A DNA stretch of 64,000 bases from Scalesia atractyloides (GCA_947069175.1 CAMTDV010000027.1:41119369-41183368); one strand, 5' to 3'. Counted from the stretch's first letter, positions 11,822 through 24,630 are shown. Translations and numbers: made by a program. The notes: generated from the letters alone by a model not told the origin.

Positions 11822-12108
11822 TCGTAGTAAAATCATGTGCAAACACGGGTGATGTTGAGAAACTTCTGACATATGTATAAACAATACCACCACAAATGAT
11901 GAATTAATTTCTTAAGCCTTAAACCTACCTAACCAATCCATATCGCAATCACCATGTTTGGTTGACCAAGAATTATATCTTGATTATAAGAAAAAACAAT
12001 TATACCATATTCATGTGGCTTCATGACAGTATTCCATCTAATTGATACGACCAGATTTATACATAAAATGTTTTCATAATCACAAATCCATATAAGAAAA
12101 GAAATGAG

Positions 12109-12408
12109 GTGCACTTATATCACTTTTCAAGGACTACCAATCATGGAGAGGATAAAGTGCAGCCCATAACTGTAATTACAATGGTTCAACCACGTCCACC
12201 TGACTTGCTTGACTTGGGTGAACCAACTGGTGCTATGAGTAGTTATTCATTAACTGTGGACATATTCAAAAAACAACTGGAAGGTCTTCTTGATTTGATC
12301 CAACATGGTAATGATGTCGCTGGAAAAACATTTTTGGCCAGAAGACTCACCCTTTTCGTCTCAAACCTCTTTGTAACCATATTACGGACGTTTAGGAACC
12401 TTTTCTAG
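12109..12408 (+). pseudogene. Gene-like fragment in Helitron (PPDLLDLGEP-containing)
   Basis: This 99-aa open frame has a central stretch MVQPRPPDLLDLGEPTGAMS followed by KKQLEGLLDL. The acidic-dileucine style reads like the unstructured linker of a vesicle-coat or adaptor protein, and the composition is unlike the surrounding AT-rich DNA. The ends (MHLYHFSRTT and VTILRTFRNLF) look like non-coding read-through. I cannot name the gene. A captured exon within the Helitron is the best reading. Confidence 0.35.
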
Positions 12409-12562
12409 TAAAATCCCCAATTATTAAGGTCGCCGGAAAAACTACTTTTTTGACGGGAAACTTCTTTTTGGCTGGAAAACTCAATTTTTTGGCCGGAAAA
12501 CTCAAAGTTTTCATCCTAAACCTATTTGTAACCATAGATCGGACCTTTAGGAACCTTTTTCT
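12361..12562. repeat. Degenerate direct repeats in Helitron
   Basis: AACCTCTTTGTAACCATA...ACGTTTAGGAACCTTTT at 12364-12405 recurs at 12519-12561 as aacctatttgtaaccata...acctttaggaaccttttt. Between them 'tttttggccggaaaactc'-type units repeat three or four times (12432-12505). Confidence 0.75.
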
Positions 12563-12789
12563 GACCAAAATCGTTTTTATGGTGATCGGAGACTAACGGC
12601 GTTAAGGTTCTGTTAGTCAGGGTTCATTGAAAGCAAATATATGAAAAGATGAGACCCCCGGTGGGAATTTTTGAAGTTGGAACAGTTGCCGGCCAACGAG
12701 CAATAGTTGGGATTATTAAAATCCATTATTCCAATATAAAATTATCTCTAAGATTTTTCAACATTTTATACAACATCTACAGTCTTTTT

Positions 12790-13100
12790 GTGGGCTTTCT
12801 TTAGAACTCGATAGCAAAGCAAACCAAAATCGAGTACCTTGACATTACGTCTTCTTCTTTAACATTGGCCTTGGAAACTTTGCGAATCTCATTCTTCTTG
12901 CTAGCATAGCTTAAGCCATCATCAAATCATCATAAGAGAACCTTAGCGATAAAACAAAAAATGATAATAACACATTAATGCATGTATATTTAGACAAGAA
13001 TACCTTTTTGAAGAGCCCTTGGTAGCAATGATAACCTCATTAGCTAAGCACTCGCAATGGTCTTGACATTCCTTTTTTTGTTGGCAAGTTCCCTCTTCTA
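12790..13100 (-). pseudogene. Exon-like fragments captured in Helitron
   Basis: The minus strand is open from an acceptor-like CTTAG near 13100 through residues EEGTCQQKKECQDHCECLAN to a donor AAAAG|GTATTC at 13004. A second open stretch lies at 12790-12920 (YASKKNEIRKVSKANVKEED). The exon/intron-like punctuation suggests a captured host gene segment. I do not recognise it. Confidence 0.3.
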
Positions 13101-13829
13101 AGATCACAACATATTAAGACGATGACTCAAAATTTTGTACATTGGAATTGTATAAAATCCCTATCAAACTATAACATTGCTGTCAGTTTTGCATATACAA
13201 GTCATAACAATTTTACACACCAAAACACTAGATCATAGAGTTCAATAGAAATCAAAAACCTTCATTTACTCTCTTACCAACAGAACCGTCATTCGAGAGA
13301 CAATGGGAAAAAGCCAAAAGGTGAACCGTTATCCTAAATCTAGAAATCACCACCCATTGGAATCAGACATTGATGAATAAAAACATGATATGTAAAAAAA
13401 TAAAGTATAAAGTTGTTGATTCTGAAAATAAGTATAAAGTTCCTGATTCAAATGGGTCGGATACAAAAACTCTAAACACTAAACACAATAAACTTTTTAT
13501 CAAATACTTTAGATAACGTATTGTAGATGTAATGGATAGATAAACACATCTGCAATCTCAATAAAGCTCAACCAATTTGATTGGAAGAATCTATTTAATA
13601 GGCAGTAGGGTTTGGTTGGATGAATCATGTGATCGACGTTAGGGTTTGGGAAGAAGAGCCAAACAAAAAAAATCAAGATTACCTGACGGTTGATCCAAAG
13701 GAATGCAGAGGATTCAAGGAAAAATAGGGATTGTTTGATTTACAGACGAATTAAGAAGAGGATTATGTAATGAAATAGAACATCTTTATTGATCTAAATA
13801 TGGTATTATCACTTGGAATGCGGTGACGA

Positions 13830-13925
13830 AATGATCGGAGATCTTCGACGGAGCAGCTTGATCTGATCGGAATACGTACAACGTGATCTGATCGGAGATC
13901 TTCGACGGAGCAGTGACGGAATGTG
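13830..13925. repeat. Direct repeat near the Helitron 5' end
   Basis: GATCGGAGATCTTCGACGGA followed by gcag occurs at about 13833 and again at 13888. Alternating 'tgatctgatcgga' units lie between, giving a roughly 55-bp duplication in the subterminal region. Confidence 0.75.
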
Positions 13926-14243
13926 GTGGAGTGTAGAACTTTGCTCTGATCTGTTTGAAGAGAGAGAATGGATGTTCAATAATAGAGAATGGAGAGAGTG
14001 AGGGGGAGAAATAGGAGATAAATGAGGAGGGAGAGAGTACAAAGATTTACATTTGAATTTCAAATTTTAAAACTGGGGAAATGTGAATCTGAAATAATTT
14101 TGTTATTAATTATTTTTTGTTATTAATATTGATACATGATTTATAATGTAATAATTCGATAAGATTTGCATTACTGGATAGCCTATATGGTTGCCACGTC
14201 AGCTTCGTGACGTAACGCTCATCTTTTCTTTTATAGTAAGGGA

Positions 14244-16246
14244 AAAGAGATTTGTATCCGTTACTTTGTAGTACGGATTTTTGTCATGGTTGATCAGTCT
14301 TCATTATTTTATTGTGATATCATTTTAGTCTTTTGAAATTGTCCGTTAGCTCTGTCCTTATTAGTATTGTCGGTTTTGATAATTAGTATGTTATAACATG
14401 CCATACCTCAGACTTATACTCATGGTCGCATGTTCCTATTGGTATTTGACTTTAGCTATTTGTAAATTTTTTACATGGCCTAAGCTTTTGTACACTGTCA
14501 CCCGAGCATTTCTGACTTGTCGTTTGGCCGTCAACGACATGAACACTTTCCGTGACAGTGCGTAATCAAAATCACGGCGTCTCTGACTTATGCTTGTGTA
14601 GCACCTTAGCCCCTTAGAGGCGTATGGATCGATCTTAGTTCTATTTCTGAATTTTGTTTCTCACTTCCTGTGGATGGAATAATGGGTGCACGCAACACTC
14701 ACCATCTCATTGGTGCACAGGATAGCTAGCTATGTACCCCTATGTTTCTGGCTTTGGGTGCTTCTATGTTGCACGACTTATTTTGTTGATATACATCTGT
14801 CGTGTAAGTTGGTATATGTTTCTGTATGTGAATATGATCTGTTTCTGATTACGTTAGGATAAGTTATGTATGCATCTGATTGTGGTTCCGATCATGTATC
14901 GGATTATGTTTCTGATATGTTCAGTTTCTAATTAAGTCTTTATTTTATAATTATGGATTTGGGCCTAATTATGTTCAGTATCAGATTTTGTTTTGTACTT
15001 GTTAATCTGTTTTGACTCATTATTGTATCGGTTTTGTCTCAGTATCCGTCTTAGTGTCAGTTTCGACTTAGATTCAGATATCATGTCATGCATTTAATAT
15101 GAATTCATCAGAATCTGTTTTAAGTACTCATGTCAGTGTCTGTCTCGGTATTTGTTTTTAGAACTATTTCCGCTTTTATAATGAGTTACCAAATTTTCGT
15201 AAAGGTTTAATTATTTTGTTTTTAAAACTCGGGTTGTCTAAATTATTTTGTTTATTAAATATAAACTTTCAAAGTTAACAAAATAGTTATTTTAATTGAA
15301 TAATAACTTATGAAATTTGATTCATTAAGAGAAATTGATGTTGAATCTAAACAATTATTTAAAGATAATAGTTTCAAGTGATCTATTCTTTTAAAGATCA
15401 TGGAGTTTTAAATGGTATTTACAACGTTTCGACTTACGTATTGTCTTTTTTTCTAAATCTGTTTCCCATGTCGGTTTCCAAAATATATAATAAGTATTTG
15501 CTTAGAAATCCAGATTATTCAAATTACTCTTCTTAATACTCTTTCTTAACTATATCTTTCAAAGTTAGAAAATTAGTTATTTTTGTCCAATAACAGTTTG
15601 CTGTGAAATATGATAACTTATTATATTCTGTTAAAACTCAAACATTCAATATAAGAAAATAAATTTGCCAAGTATCTCGTATTAAAAACATTTGCATTAT
15701 TAAACGATGTTTAAAAAGGATTATGTTTATACAAGAAAAATGGTTTTAGTCATCATTGTCAACAATGTATCAATCTCTACACTGATTTTGTGTTGGGTTC
15801 GGTATCAATTATGTATATGACAGACGTTTGTTTCCGCATCAGTGTCTGTTGCAGTTTCAGATTGGTTCGTGTATAAGTTCGTGTGTCAATCTTGTGTCTA
15901 TGTTTGCATCTGTTTTCAGTACCCGTGTCAATAATTGCTTCAGTTCAGTATTGTTAAGTTATGTTTTGCTTTCCACTACTTGACTTGGCTTTACTTGTAT
16001 GTTGATTTCTTCGTTACTGAGCAATTTTTGGCTCTGTAGTTTCTTTGTGTTTGTCTTATTTGTTTTATAGGTAATCTAGGAAATTCAGGGAATCAGTATG
16101 GAGCGTTAAAAGAAGCTAAAGATCAGGATTTAATTGTTTATTTATGTAAGTAATAAAATTTAATTAGGATCTTTTATTGTGGATTGATTTTGGTTTTGAT
16201 ATCTGCAAGAGTGACACATCAGCTCTAGCAGGGTTGGGGTGTTACA
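14244..16246 (+). repeat. Gypsy-type LTR 3' end / probable solo or truncated LTR
   Basis: The plus strand ends CAGGGTTGGGGTGTTACA at 16246, a standard gypsy LTR terminus, and is not followed by a primer site, so this is not an LTR-PBS junction. The body is T-rich with many degenerate 'tctgtttcagtat' units (14800-15130 and 15790-15960). The left boundary is not visible; the Helitron end at 14243 abuts or truncates it. No coding frame is present. Confidence 0.5.
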
Positions 16247-16384
16247 TTAAAGTTTAGAAAATACCATTTCCATTGTAACGATATTTGTCCACCACTATTT
16301 CTAATATCAGTTCTAAACTACATCTCCACTTTATGCAAACATTACCCCACCTCCTATTCGTGCAAACAATCTCTCTAACTCGCG

Positions 16385-17395
16385 GATATAAAGCAAGAAA
16401 GAACTAGGGCTTGGAAGTTCACTTCATAATTTCTCCGTCGTTTCTCAATCGATTAAGGTAGTTCTTGAGCCTAAATTGTTTAGTTTTTCAAAATTTACAA
16501 AACCCCTTTATCCTTTTATGTATGGAGGGCTTACAAATTCGAATTTAGATTCTTGATATTCTAGGGTACTTAGTTTATAGTTTTGGGACTTTTGATCTTA
16601 GGAATGATGGTGTTTTGATGAAATTGAATCCATGTTAGTGTTCCTAATCAAGTTAATTTAGTATGTATAAATTTTAGGAAATTTCGACGGAGATTGAACT
16701 TATTTCATATTTTAATCATACTATATCACTAAGAAATTTTATTAAAAAAATATGAAATTTACAACATAAATATCTTATAGATAATATTCTGGTTTTCCCA
16801 GAAAATATACAAGACATGAAAATTTTATAATATTTCATGTCTCCCGATAAATTATGTTAGAAAAAGGGGGATTAATTAAATTATGGAACAAAATAAGTAT
16901 TTTTTTTATAAATTCTTGATTTCTAAATAAAAATATAAATATAAACTTAAATTTAAATTTTGATTTGTAAAGTTATTATAAACTTATCTAAAAATAACAA
17001 CATATAATAACATAATAAGTTAATACAATTAATCGTCTTTATTCCAATAGTTCAACAAATACTAAATTATGTTTTATAATGGATATTATTATACACTGAG
17101 GTTATACAAAAGTCCCTAGGTCTTGTTGGTTGTTTAGTTTTCTTTGTTATGTTATGTTTATGGTGATCTTTATTTTTGGAGTTTCCCATGCTCATGCGGT
17201 TATTCGATGATCAATATACGCAAACAGTGAATAGATCTCCCGTTCCCCTTTTTTTGAATTAAACTTTTGGGGTGTGTCATGTGTCATGTTATTTCTTATG
17301 TTTTCATTTAGTTCAGTTATCAACATGCAAATTAAATATGTGGTTTATGTGTTATATATTTTAGTTACATATCTGTGGTTATTTCTTCACTGCAG
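16385..17395 (+). promoter_or_regulatory. Promoter-like TATA, 5' leader and intron-like segment
   Basis: A TATA-like GATATAAAG at 16385-16393 is followed by a pyrimidine-rich leader. A GATTAAG|GTAGTT donor-like junction lies at 16457/16458. A long AT-rich stretch then runs to ATTTCTTCACTGCAG at 17381-17395, a good acceptor with a pyrimidine tract. This is the pattern of a 5'-UTR exon plus a first intron of about 940 bp, and coding-like sequence begins right after it. No known gene is identified, and chance arrangement is possible. Confidence 0.35.
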
Positions 17396-19787
17396 TCTCT
17401 AGTGCCTCCTACCAGAAAAAGCAGACCAACCAACACGTTTGAGAAAAGATTCTTGGAGGCAGAACTTCCTGTGTACCAAGAAAATGGCGCATCTCAACCA
17501 CTTATCATAGAGATGCAACCACAATATGAAGCTCTGGTACACATAGATTCTAGCTATCACCCACAAGAATTAAGACCACCCTGTAGGAAACAACAACTGT
17601 GTTCCTCCATGATGCTAAAGTATTGGATGTCCAAACTGCTAAAAGTCCCTAGTATCAAGAAAAAGGGCATCATGAAGTGTTTCTGTGTTTGAAAAGCCAC
17701 AAAACACCCATTGATATAACCACATTTGGTGGAGGAGCATATGAGTCCATGAATTTGGATGATGCCCCAAACCAATGATTTTGTGATTTGACGGAACACT
17801 TTGGTGTTGTAGTCTCCAAACTAAAAAGTTGGTCACTAAAATGCCCCAAGCTAAAGTCCAGCTTAAATCAGAATATACCAAAAAGTTGGTCTCCTCACAA
17901 AAGGAGCTCACACAAATACTCAACTATCTTACTCAACAACTACCAGCCACACAAAGCCAAACTGCTAGTGAGGTTTCAACCACCTCATCATTGCTAGAAG
18001 AGGAGCTCAAAATGCTTTCAAAGACATCTTAGAACCTATGTTCCAAGATTACTTGAACAACTTTGATGCCAAACGTTTTTGGAACTTCTGCCCCTAGACC
18101 CTGGTTAAACTTCTAGCAAAGGTAGGAAACTGTTGATGCCAAATAGGGGGAGAAGAAGATGGATGATGAACCTAGCATGATTGAAGCAGGTGCAATAAGA
18201 GTTATCAAAAAAGTTGAAGAAGCAAGAGCCCTAGCAATGGTTGAAAAGCTGAAGGGCATATTCACTGGTGACATTGACCATGCTGCAAGGATAGCAAAAT
18301 TTAAACATAATCAAAGGGGTTTAAGTGTTGCCTTAGTGAAAAGTCAAATAGAAGAAGAAAGAGTTGCAAGGCAAGATCCAAGAATCTCTACAAATGTTAA
18401 GATTGATATAAGGCCACTGACAGTCATCCAAAAGGCCAAGACAATTGCAAAGTTTGATACTAAAAGAAGACAACCTATTAAAGCTTAAATAGTAGTTGCC
18501 AATGTACAAACAAATGGTCCCAAAGACAAACCTCTGGTTTAGGTCAAACAACTGGAGTGCAGACTCAAACAGGTGAACCAGGCAAAACTGCTGGTTCTCA
18601 ATTAACTTCTACTCCAACAACTAGATCGTCATCAAAGACACAGTTTGGGGCTAAACCCACTATTGTCAAACTATTGGTAAACTATCTTGTAAAAAGCAGT
18701 AGTTACAAGCAAACCAGAAGTTCCCAAAGAAACAAATGCTCAACCCTCAAAGAAAAGGAAGCTGGTCTTGCAAGATGAGACTTAAGACTTTCCAGCAACT
18801 ACAACAAGAGAACTTGTGACTACATCAGTTTTCACAGAACATTTTGCTGAAGAGCCTCCTCCTTCACCAAATTTCATCAACTCACTTCAAAAAGTAGATG
18901 AGAAGTTGAATTATGAAGAAAACTTAAAGAAAATAAAAGAGGAGGCTATACAAGAATTCACAGCAAACCAGGGCAAGATGACTTATAGGAAGACCCAGTA
19001 CATCATGGATAGGAGAATGAAAAAGATTAGAGACTATGAACAACACATGTACCAAGAATCACAAAAACTCTCTAAAATCCTTCCATTCAAACAACAGTCT
19101 GTGGCAAATGCTTTAAAGCAGGAAGGCATAAAGTGGCTCAGGAAAAATGTCCCTTAGACTATGAAGAACTTTTATGTATTTCATAACCGAGTTGTACAAA
19201 AACTACTAGGAGAAGTGGCCGGAGTAAAGAAGATGTTCGCAGACCCAACCATAACGATCACTCCTCCAAATTGGATGCTTAATAGTTAAAGACAACCAAC
19301 ACTAGAAGAGGCAACAAAGATCTTCAAAATGAGGCAAGAATTAATACATGTTGGATGGGCTGCAAAAGGTTCAATTATAAGGTGGAAAGACACAACTATG
19401 TCAAAAGAATTCATGAATTATCTTGATGCAAGGAAAAGGAATCCTGAAAACTTCCCACCAAGGCTATCTTAGAAGAACACCAAGGTCTACCTTGCTAGAA
19501 AGAAGGAGTCTGATGTTGTTACTGTTAGACCCCAATAGATCTTCTCCTACAATCCCAAAATCATGGAAAATTATATGAACTACCTAAAAGAGAAACATGG
19601 TTTTGCTAATTGGATTGTTGATCTGGAAGAAGAGGAGAAGATGATTCTTGTCGATGCCATCCCTGTTGTAACACATGTGTTCAGAACAGCCGGTGATCTA
19701 GCATCTGGCACTTATTATGTAGGCATTGAAGAATCCGTAAAAGAAGATCCACAAGATCTATCACTTCAATCAGTGGCTCCCAGTTAA
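17396..19787 (+). pseudogene. Env-like/3' ORF remnant of a SIRE-like copia element
   Basis: Coding-like, Lys/Glu-rich sequence runs for 2.4 kb in the plus direction, broken into several frames by stops (blocks 17375-17692, 17829-18032, 18159-18488, 18816-19157, 19563-19787). Charged helical stretches such as EENLKKIKEEAIQEF and KLKGIF/KVEEARAL suggest coiled coils. It ends shortly before a purine tract and LTR start (20011-20021), the place where SIRE/Maximus copia elements carry an env-like ORF. No RT or RNase H is seen upstream, so the element is 5'-truncated. The lineage name is inference. Confidence 0.5.
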
Positions 19788-20010
19788 GTCTGAGACCTGC
19801 CTCACATTCTCCCTAACCCAAAGATTGTGAGGTAACAAGCAATGATGGACTAGAATGTTGTGAAGATCTTTAAAGAAGATGGCTCTAGAATCCAGTGGAT
19901 GGGTATGGAGTACTAAGTTTGAGCCTACAAGATATCGATCAATGCATGATCAGGGAAAGACTAAAAGACTTCATATAATAATAGAATAAAAGATAGGCTT
20001 CAACGTATCT

Positions 20011-20020
20011 AACAGGAGAT
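20011..20020 (+). other. Polypurine tract of SIRE-like element
   Basis: AACAGGAGAT directly precedes an LTR start TGTTGGGTTATC, the usual GGAGAT|TGTTGG arrangement of copia elements. Confidence 0.7.
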
Positions 20021-20212
20021 TGTTGGGTTATCTAAGATCTACTGATGATGAAAGCCAAAACCCATGGGAACCATCTTCCCTGCCTGATGATTTAAGTTAA
20101 GATACATTCATAAGACCAGAAGTTTCCCCCCTTGAAGGCTTCCAAAAATAGCTGCTCAAACTACTGGAACTTAAACCAATGCCTTTAAGATTAAAGAATA
20201 GAAAAACAAAAT

Positions 20213-23200
20213 TGTCACACCTCGGTCGTATCGGAAGCGCAAGTGTGTGACTATTAGGTAATCATTGCATCCAATTTAATAAACAGTATTAAATAACAAT
20301 GATGTCATGCCATTACTAAGTTTCATTACACATTTCCAACAGTCAAAAGTGAAATCACATTGTTATCTGTCTCAGTTTACCACTTACAAACATAGTTTTT
20401 AAAACACATGTTCCAAAATAAGATATTGTTTTTATCACAAATTCATGTTGAGGCTTTGATCTCTATATACCCAAACGATGTTGGGATATAAAAGGTAAAC
20501 CCTCCAAAAGGTAGTACATCGTTGTCTTGACAAATCCCATACCCGGATCCCATCACCAGCTCAAGTCCTGCGTCCTGAAATAAATGTAATTTTAAAAAGT
20601 CAATATAAAGTTGGCGAGTTCATGTAGTTTAATGTTTTCGTATCAAAATGTCATCCTTGAAAACCTGTATTGAAATCCAAGTATGTTATTAGCATCAATG
20701 AGTTATTTAAGGATCTATCAGTTTGTTGCGAGCACCCTGACATACTTGTGCCATAAGTAAGTAACCAAACCGAGACTTCTTTAACATTTTGGGATCACAA
20801 AAGCACTCAAAAGGGTATACCAACCAGGAGTGGAGCGGGTCTCAAACTCAATAGATCTACTTCTTTTGCACCATGGTCACTGAGTGATTAATGGTTATTA
20901 TTGTTATCTTCCTACTTACGCACAATGATCTGTTATCTGCTAACTCATAGCTGACATACTGTTTTGACATGACATGTATTTCCCCTCGATAGTTTAAAAC
21001 AAAACTTGAAATAAGTGAAAGGAGGGACATGAACTTACAGTTTTTGCGTTCCTTTAAGTCGTACTATTTATCAATCGGTGTCCGCAACGTATGTAACCTA
21101 CATGCGTATTGGTTTCATTAGACACCTAGGTCTCAATGGACCTTGTACTCATTGTTCATCTTGAATTCTTGTTATGTATTTCTTTGTTATGCTTAAACAA
21201 CTTATAAATGTTATCATAGTATTGGTAGTTTGTTTGTTTGATTAATATTGTTATATATATTTCTTATTGTTTTCAAATCATGTGTGAACTGGACCTTGCC
21301 CTTCACATGTCATTAGGCCTAGCCCATGTTTTCTTGTCATTGGGCCTAGCCCATGTCATCTATGCCTTTGGGCCTAGCCCATGTTTTCTTGTCATTGGGC
21401 ATAGCCCATGTTTTTTATATCTTTTTGGGCTTTTATTAGTTTTGGGCCTTATCCATATATTTTATGGAATTGGGCCTAGCATATGATTTTTACAATTTGG
21501 GCCTAGCCCAAATTTATTTATAAAAGCCCATTTATTATAAGTATTAACTTATAATTTTCTAACTTTTTCTATTTTTAACTTTCCGGATTTTGATTTCGAT
21601 AACATATATATATATATATATACACATACATATATACGTCTAAATATATTTTTAGACTCGTCGTCGGCGTCGTTCACTACATGTTCGTTTTCATCGAGAA
21701 TCGCCCGTTGGTCGTCGACGCGACGGTGCAATCTTGAATGTCCGCCTATTGTTCGCATCGTTTCGTTTGTCCGATTATTGTTTCGACACATTTCAAGATT
21801 ATATTTGTTATGCTACCAATACTTGGTGTATTGTTCAAGTGTTTGTATTTTGTATATGGTGGGGTATTTTTATTGTGAATATCTTAAGTTTCTAATACAT
21901 ACACATACAATACACACATGTATACATACAAATTTATTGGTAACAAATATGTATATAAATACTTGTATTATTTTTCAAATAGAAATATATATTTGTAAAA
22001 AGTATTTATCTTTACTTATAAATATATATTTATAACTTTGTTAAACACTTGGCTATTTAGGGATAACCCTTGTCATTAGAGTCTACTTAATGACGATTTA
22101 AGTTACTAATCGTATTTAGTCTCACTAATCACCCCACTAATCATGTCTTAATCGCGATTAGATTTTTAGAAAATTTCGCAATAGTTTCCCCTAAACTATG
22201 GTGTTTTCGACGTTTAAAAACGTATTTAAAACCTGTTTAAGCTCATAATCATCATCAACAAACCATCTAATATTTATTTTATATAATTAAACCATCATCA
22301 TCCATGACTTTTTATGGTTTAAAATCCTAGTAAATCAAGTGGGTTCTTAATATTTATTAGCCATTTCAAAACACTATTTTAGTATGTTGTTTAATCAAGT
22401 TCATGCATTTAATCCCTTGATTACTACAGATTTTTAAGGTGATTACAACTTAAATATAAGTGTTTACTTCTCATAAAAATCATTCATATGCATAAAAAAT
22501 TATCTTTAAGTTGTAGTATTTTTCATGGATGATGTAGTTGATGATCTTGTTTAGATCTAAACCTTAACATGTTTAAATCTTCACTTTTATACCAAATCAC
22601 AAAGATACTAAATCACACAAGATCATCTCACTTTTATATCATGCTTCTAACATAAACAACTTTAACATGCTATCTAACAATCATATAAACATATAATCAA
22701 CACAAAATAAACAATATTTATTGTTATTATTATGTTGTGTGTTAGGGTTTTTGATTTATCTTTTCTTGCTTTTCAAGATGATCAACTTGTACACTAATAA
22801 TCTCACCATAAAAATAAGCTAGATTATGGAGGAGTTTAGCTTACAATGGGTGCACAAATTTCTTGAAGATTATGGAAGAAAATGAAGCTCCTTAAGAAAC
22901 CCTAATGATCTCCATCCTTGCTAGCTTCTTTAAGGGACTTGATTAAGCCTCAAAGGTGTAAAAAGTGGTGGATTGTGGTGGCTAAATGGTGGTGTATAGA
23001 GATGGTAGTGGAGCCGTGAGGTGAAGGGAAGAAAGGAAGGAAAATGTTGCAACTTTGGTGAATGAAAGTGATAAGATCATGAAGGATTTTCTTATATAAT
23101 CAAGTGCATCATTCAAGTTCCATCAAGTATCTAAGAACCCTACTTATGATCTTCAATTTTCAACAAAATCAAGTGGGTGGGACACACTTGAGCCGTGAAC

Positions 23201-24322
23201 CATGAGGGGGGGGGGGGGGAAGTGTAACTTTGATTTTTCACACATGGTCAAATATGAGATATTTTGGTAATTATGATAAGTATAGTAATTAGGGTTAATC
23301 ATCTTAAGCATAAGACTTGAGTTTAAGGTGTATTTATATGGTATTTAATCCACATGATCCTCCAATATAAGTTTTGGATGACGGATATGTCGCTAGATCG
23401 CTTATCGTCGTAATAATCGCTAATAAATGGAACTATTTATTTAGTACCGAAAGCCTTTGATTTCGACTACCATGATTAATATGATGTCTAATTAATGCTT
23501 TTCCAATCCAAAAATATGCATGACTAGTTCGCTAGACGAATATACGATGAGTTAGGATGGCCGATATGTCTTTCGTTCGACCGTTCGATCGATATCGGCA
23601 CTTTTATGTTCCGCCGTCGAACTTTTCTGAAAGTTGTGTTTTCGTGACCTCATGTTAGTTGAATGGATTCCGAGTTCCAAATAATGCTTAACTAGTTCAC
23701 CAGATGCCCGGATGAGGCTATCGGCCACTAAAATATTTGTCGTTTCGACAATCGGCCGCTTTACGATCGAATTATGCAGTGTTTGACGAATGACCGGAAA
23801 CGATGCGTTTTGTGCATTCCTATTATTCTTACATTATTTTAGGATGTTTAACATTGTTTTATCCATATCCTGACATCCGGAGTTCTCCGAATTAGTCTTG
23901 CGGACAAATCGCCATTTGTCGACTTTTTGGTCGAAACGGACAATTTTGCAATTAGGCGTTATACCGTAAAGTTATGTATTATTGTAATAGTTGTTCTCAA
24001 ATATGTGTTTTCATTTGTATATGGACTCAGGTATGGCATTAACATGCCGTTATTCCTTGTTCTGATTCGTGTTTGCTAATTTACCGACACGGTTAGTGTC
24101 ACCGCATTTAGTGCGTCCAGCACTGTCTACCAACACGTTAGGGCATTGTTTTGGTTTGTTTCACGTTGTAACGGAAACCAGTATATGTTATGATCATATT
24201 TACTTGCCCTAATGACGTACGACTCAGTTTTGCATTTAAATTACGATAACTATGCATGAGATTATAATATAAAATTAGTAATTAAATTGTATGGAATTAC
24301 CGATTATTTTCCATTTGTCACA
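20213..24322 (-). repeat. Solo gypsy LTR (4.1 kb) inside the SIRE-like LTR
   Basis: The plus-strand ends are TGTCACACC at 20213 and TTTGTCACA at 24322. Blocks at 20745-20960 ('gtgccataagtaagtaacca', 'ggatcacaaaagcact', 'accaggagtggagcg') are clearly homologous to 37065-37260 of the LARD LTR, so it is the same broad family. The flanks are AAAAT on the left and AT(GCT) on the right. A target duplication AAAAT with loss of A residues at the right is plausible but not proven. No coding is present. It includes a (TA)n run at 21603-21622 and a G14 run at 23206-23219. Confidence 0.72.
21312..21520. repeat. Tandem palindromic GGGCCTAGCCC array in gypsy LTR
   Basis: About seven copies of TTGGGCCTAGCCCATG-type units separated by 10-20 bp of T-rich sequence. 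GGGCCTAGCCC is a near-perfect palindrome. The same array occurs in the LARD LTRs (37308-37400 and 43910-44010) and once at 57443. Confidence 0.85.
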
Positions 24323-24341
24323 ATGCTGGATTATCAAAGTG

Positions 24342-24630
24342 TTGGTCAACAAGTCAACAATCAATAGTCAAAGACTAGTAGATCAAGTCAACAAGTCAAA
24401 GATCAGAAGTTCTAGATTTTCAGAAGTACGAATTCTCAAACAGTAGTTCTGTGAAATCCAGTAGTTCTCTCTATATCATATCAAAGGCAGAAGTTCTATG
24501 TAACAGTGTCAATATCCAGCACTTATCCCAGCAGTTTTGATAACTGCTGGTAGTTACATCATTTAATGAGTTGTTTAGCGTCGTTTTCATGGTGACGTCA
24601 CCAACAATTCTCTCCTCCTATATATAGTTC
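24342..24630 (+). promoter_or_regulatory. LTR promoter: W-box cluster, ACGT palindrome, TATA box
   Basis: Five (G/A)GTCAA cores (reverse complement of the TTGAC W-box) fall between about 24342 and 24405. A perfect 12-bp palindrome GGTGACGTCACC occupies 24591-24602, and TATATATA is at 24619-24626. W-boxes bind WRKY factors and TGACGTCA binds bZIP/TGA factors in plants, so stress-responsive transcription of the element is a reasonable inference. The downstream leader contains GAGAGAGAGAG near 24690. Confidence 0.55.

Larger units (their letters stand above)
11822..14243 (-). mobile_element. Non-autonomous Helitron (2.4 kb)
   Basis: The 5' end, read on the minus strand, is TCCCTTACTATAAAAGAAAA at 14243, a plant Helitron-style TC start with 'TATAAAAGA'. 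The 3' end near 11822 reads ...CACCCGTGTTTGCACATG, then TTTTACTACGA. It is closely related to the 3' end of the second Helitron at 49467 (…TTTTACTACTAG), but the terminal CTRR here has decayed to CTACGA. No Rep/helicase coding is present, and gene-like fragments lie inside. Helitrons make no target duplication, so boundaries rest on the termini alone. Confidence 0.62.
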
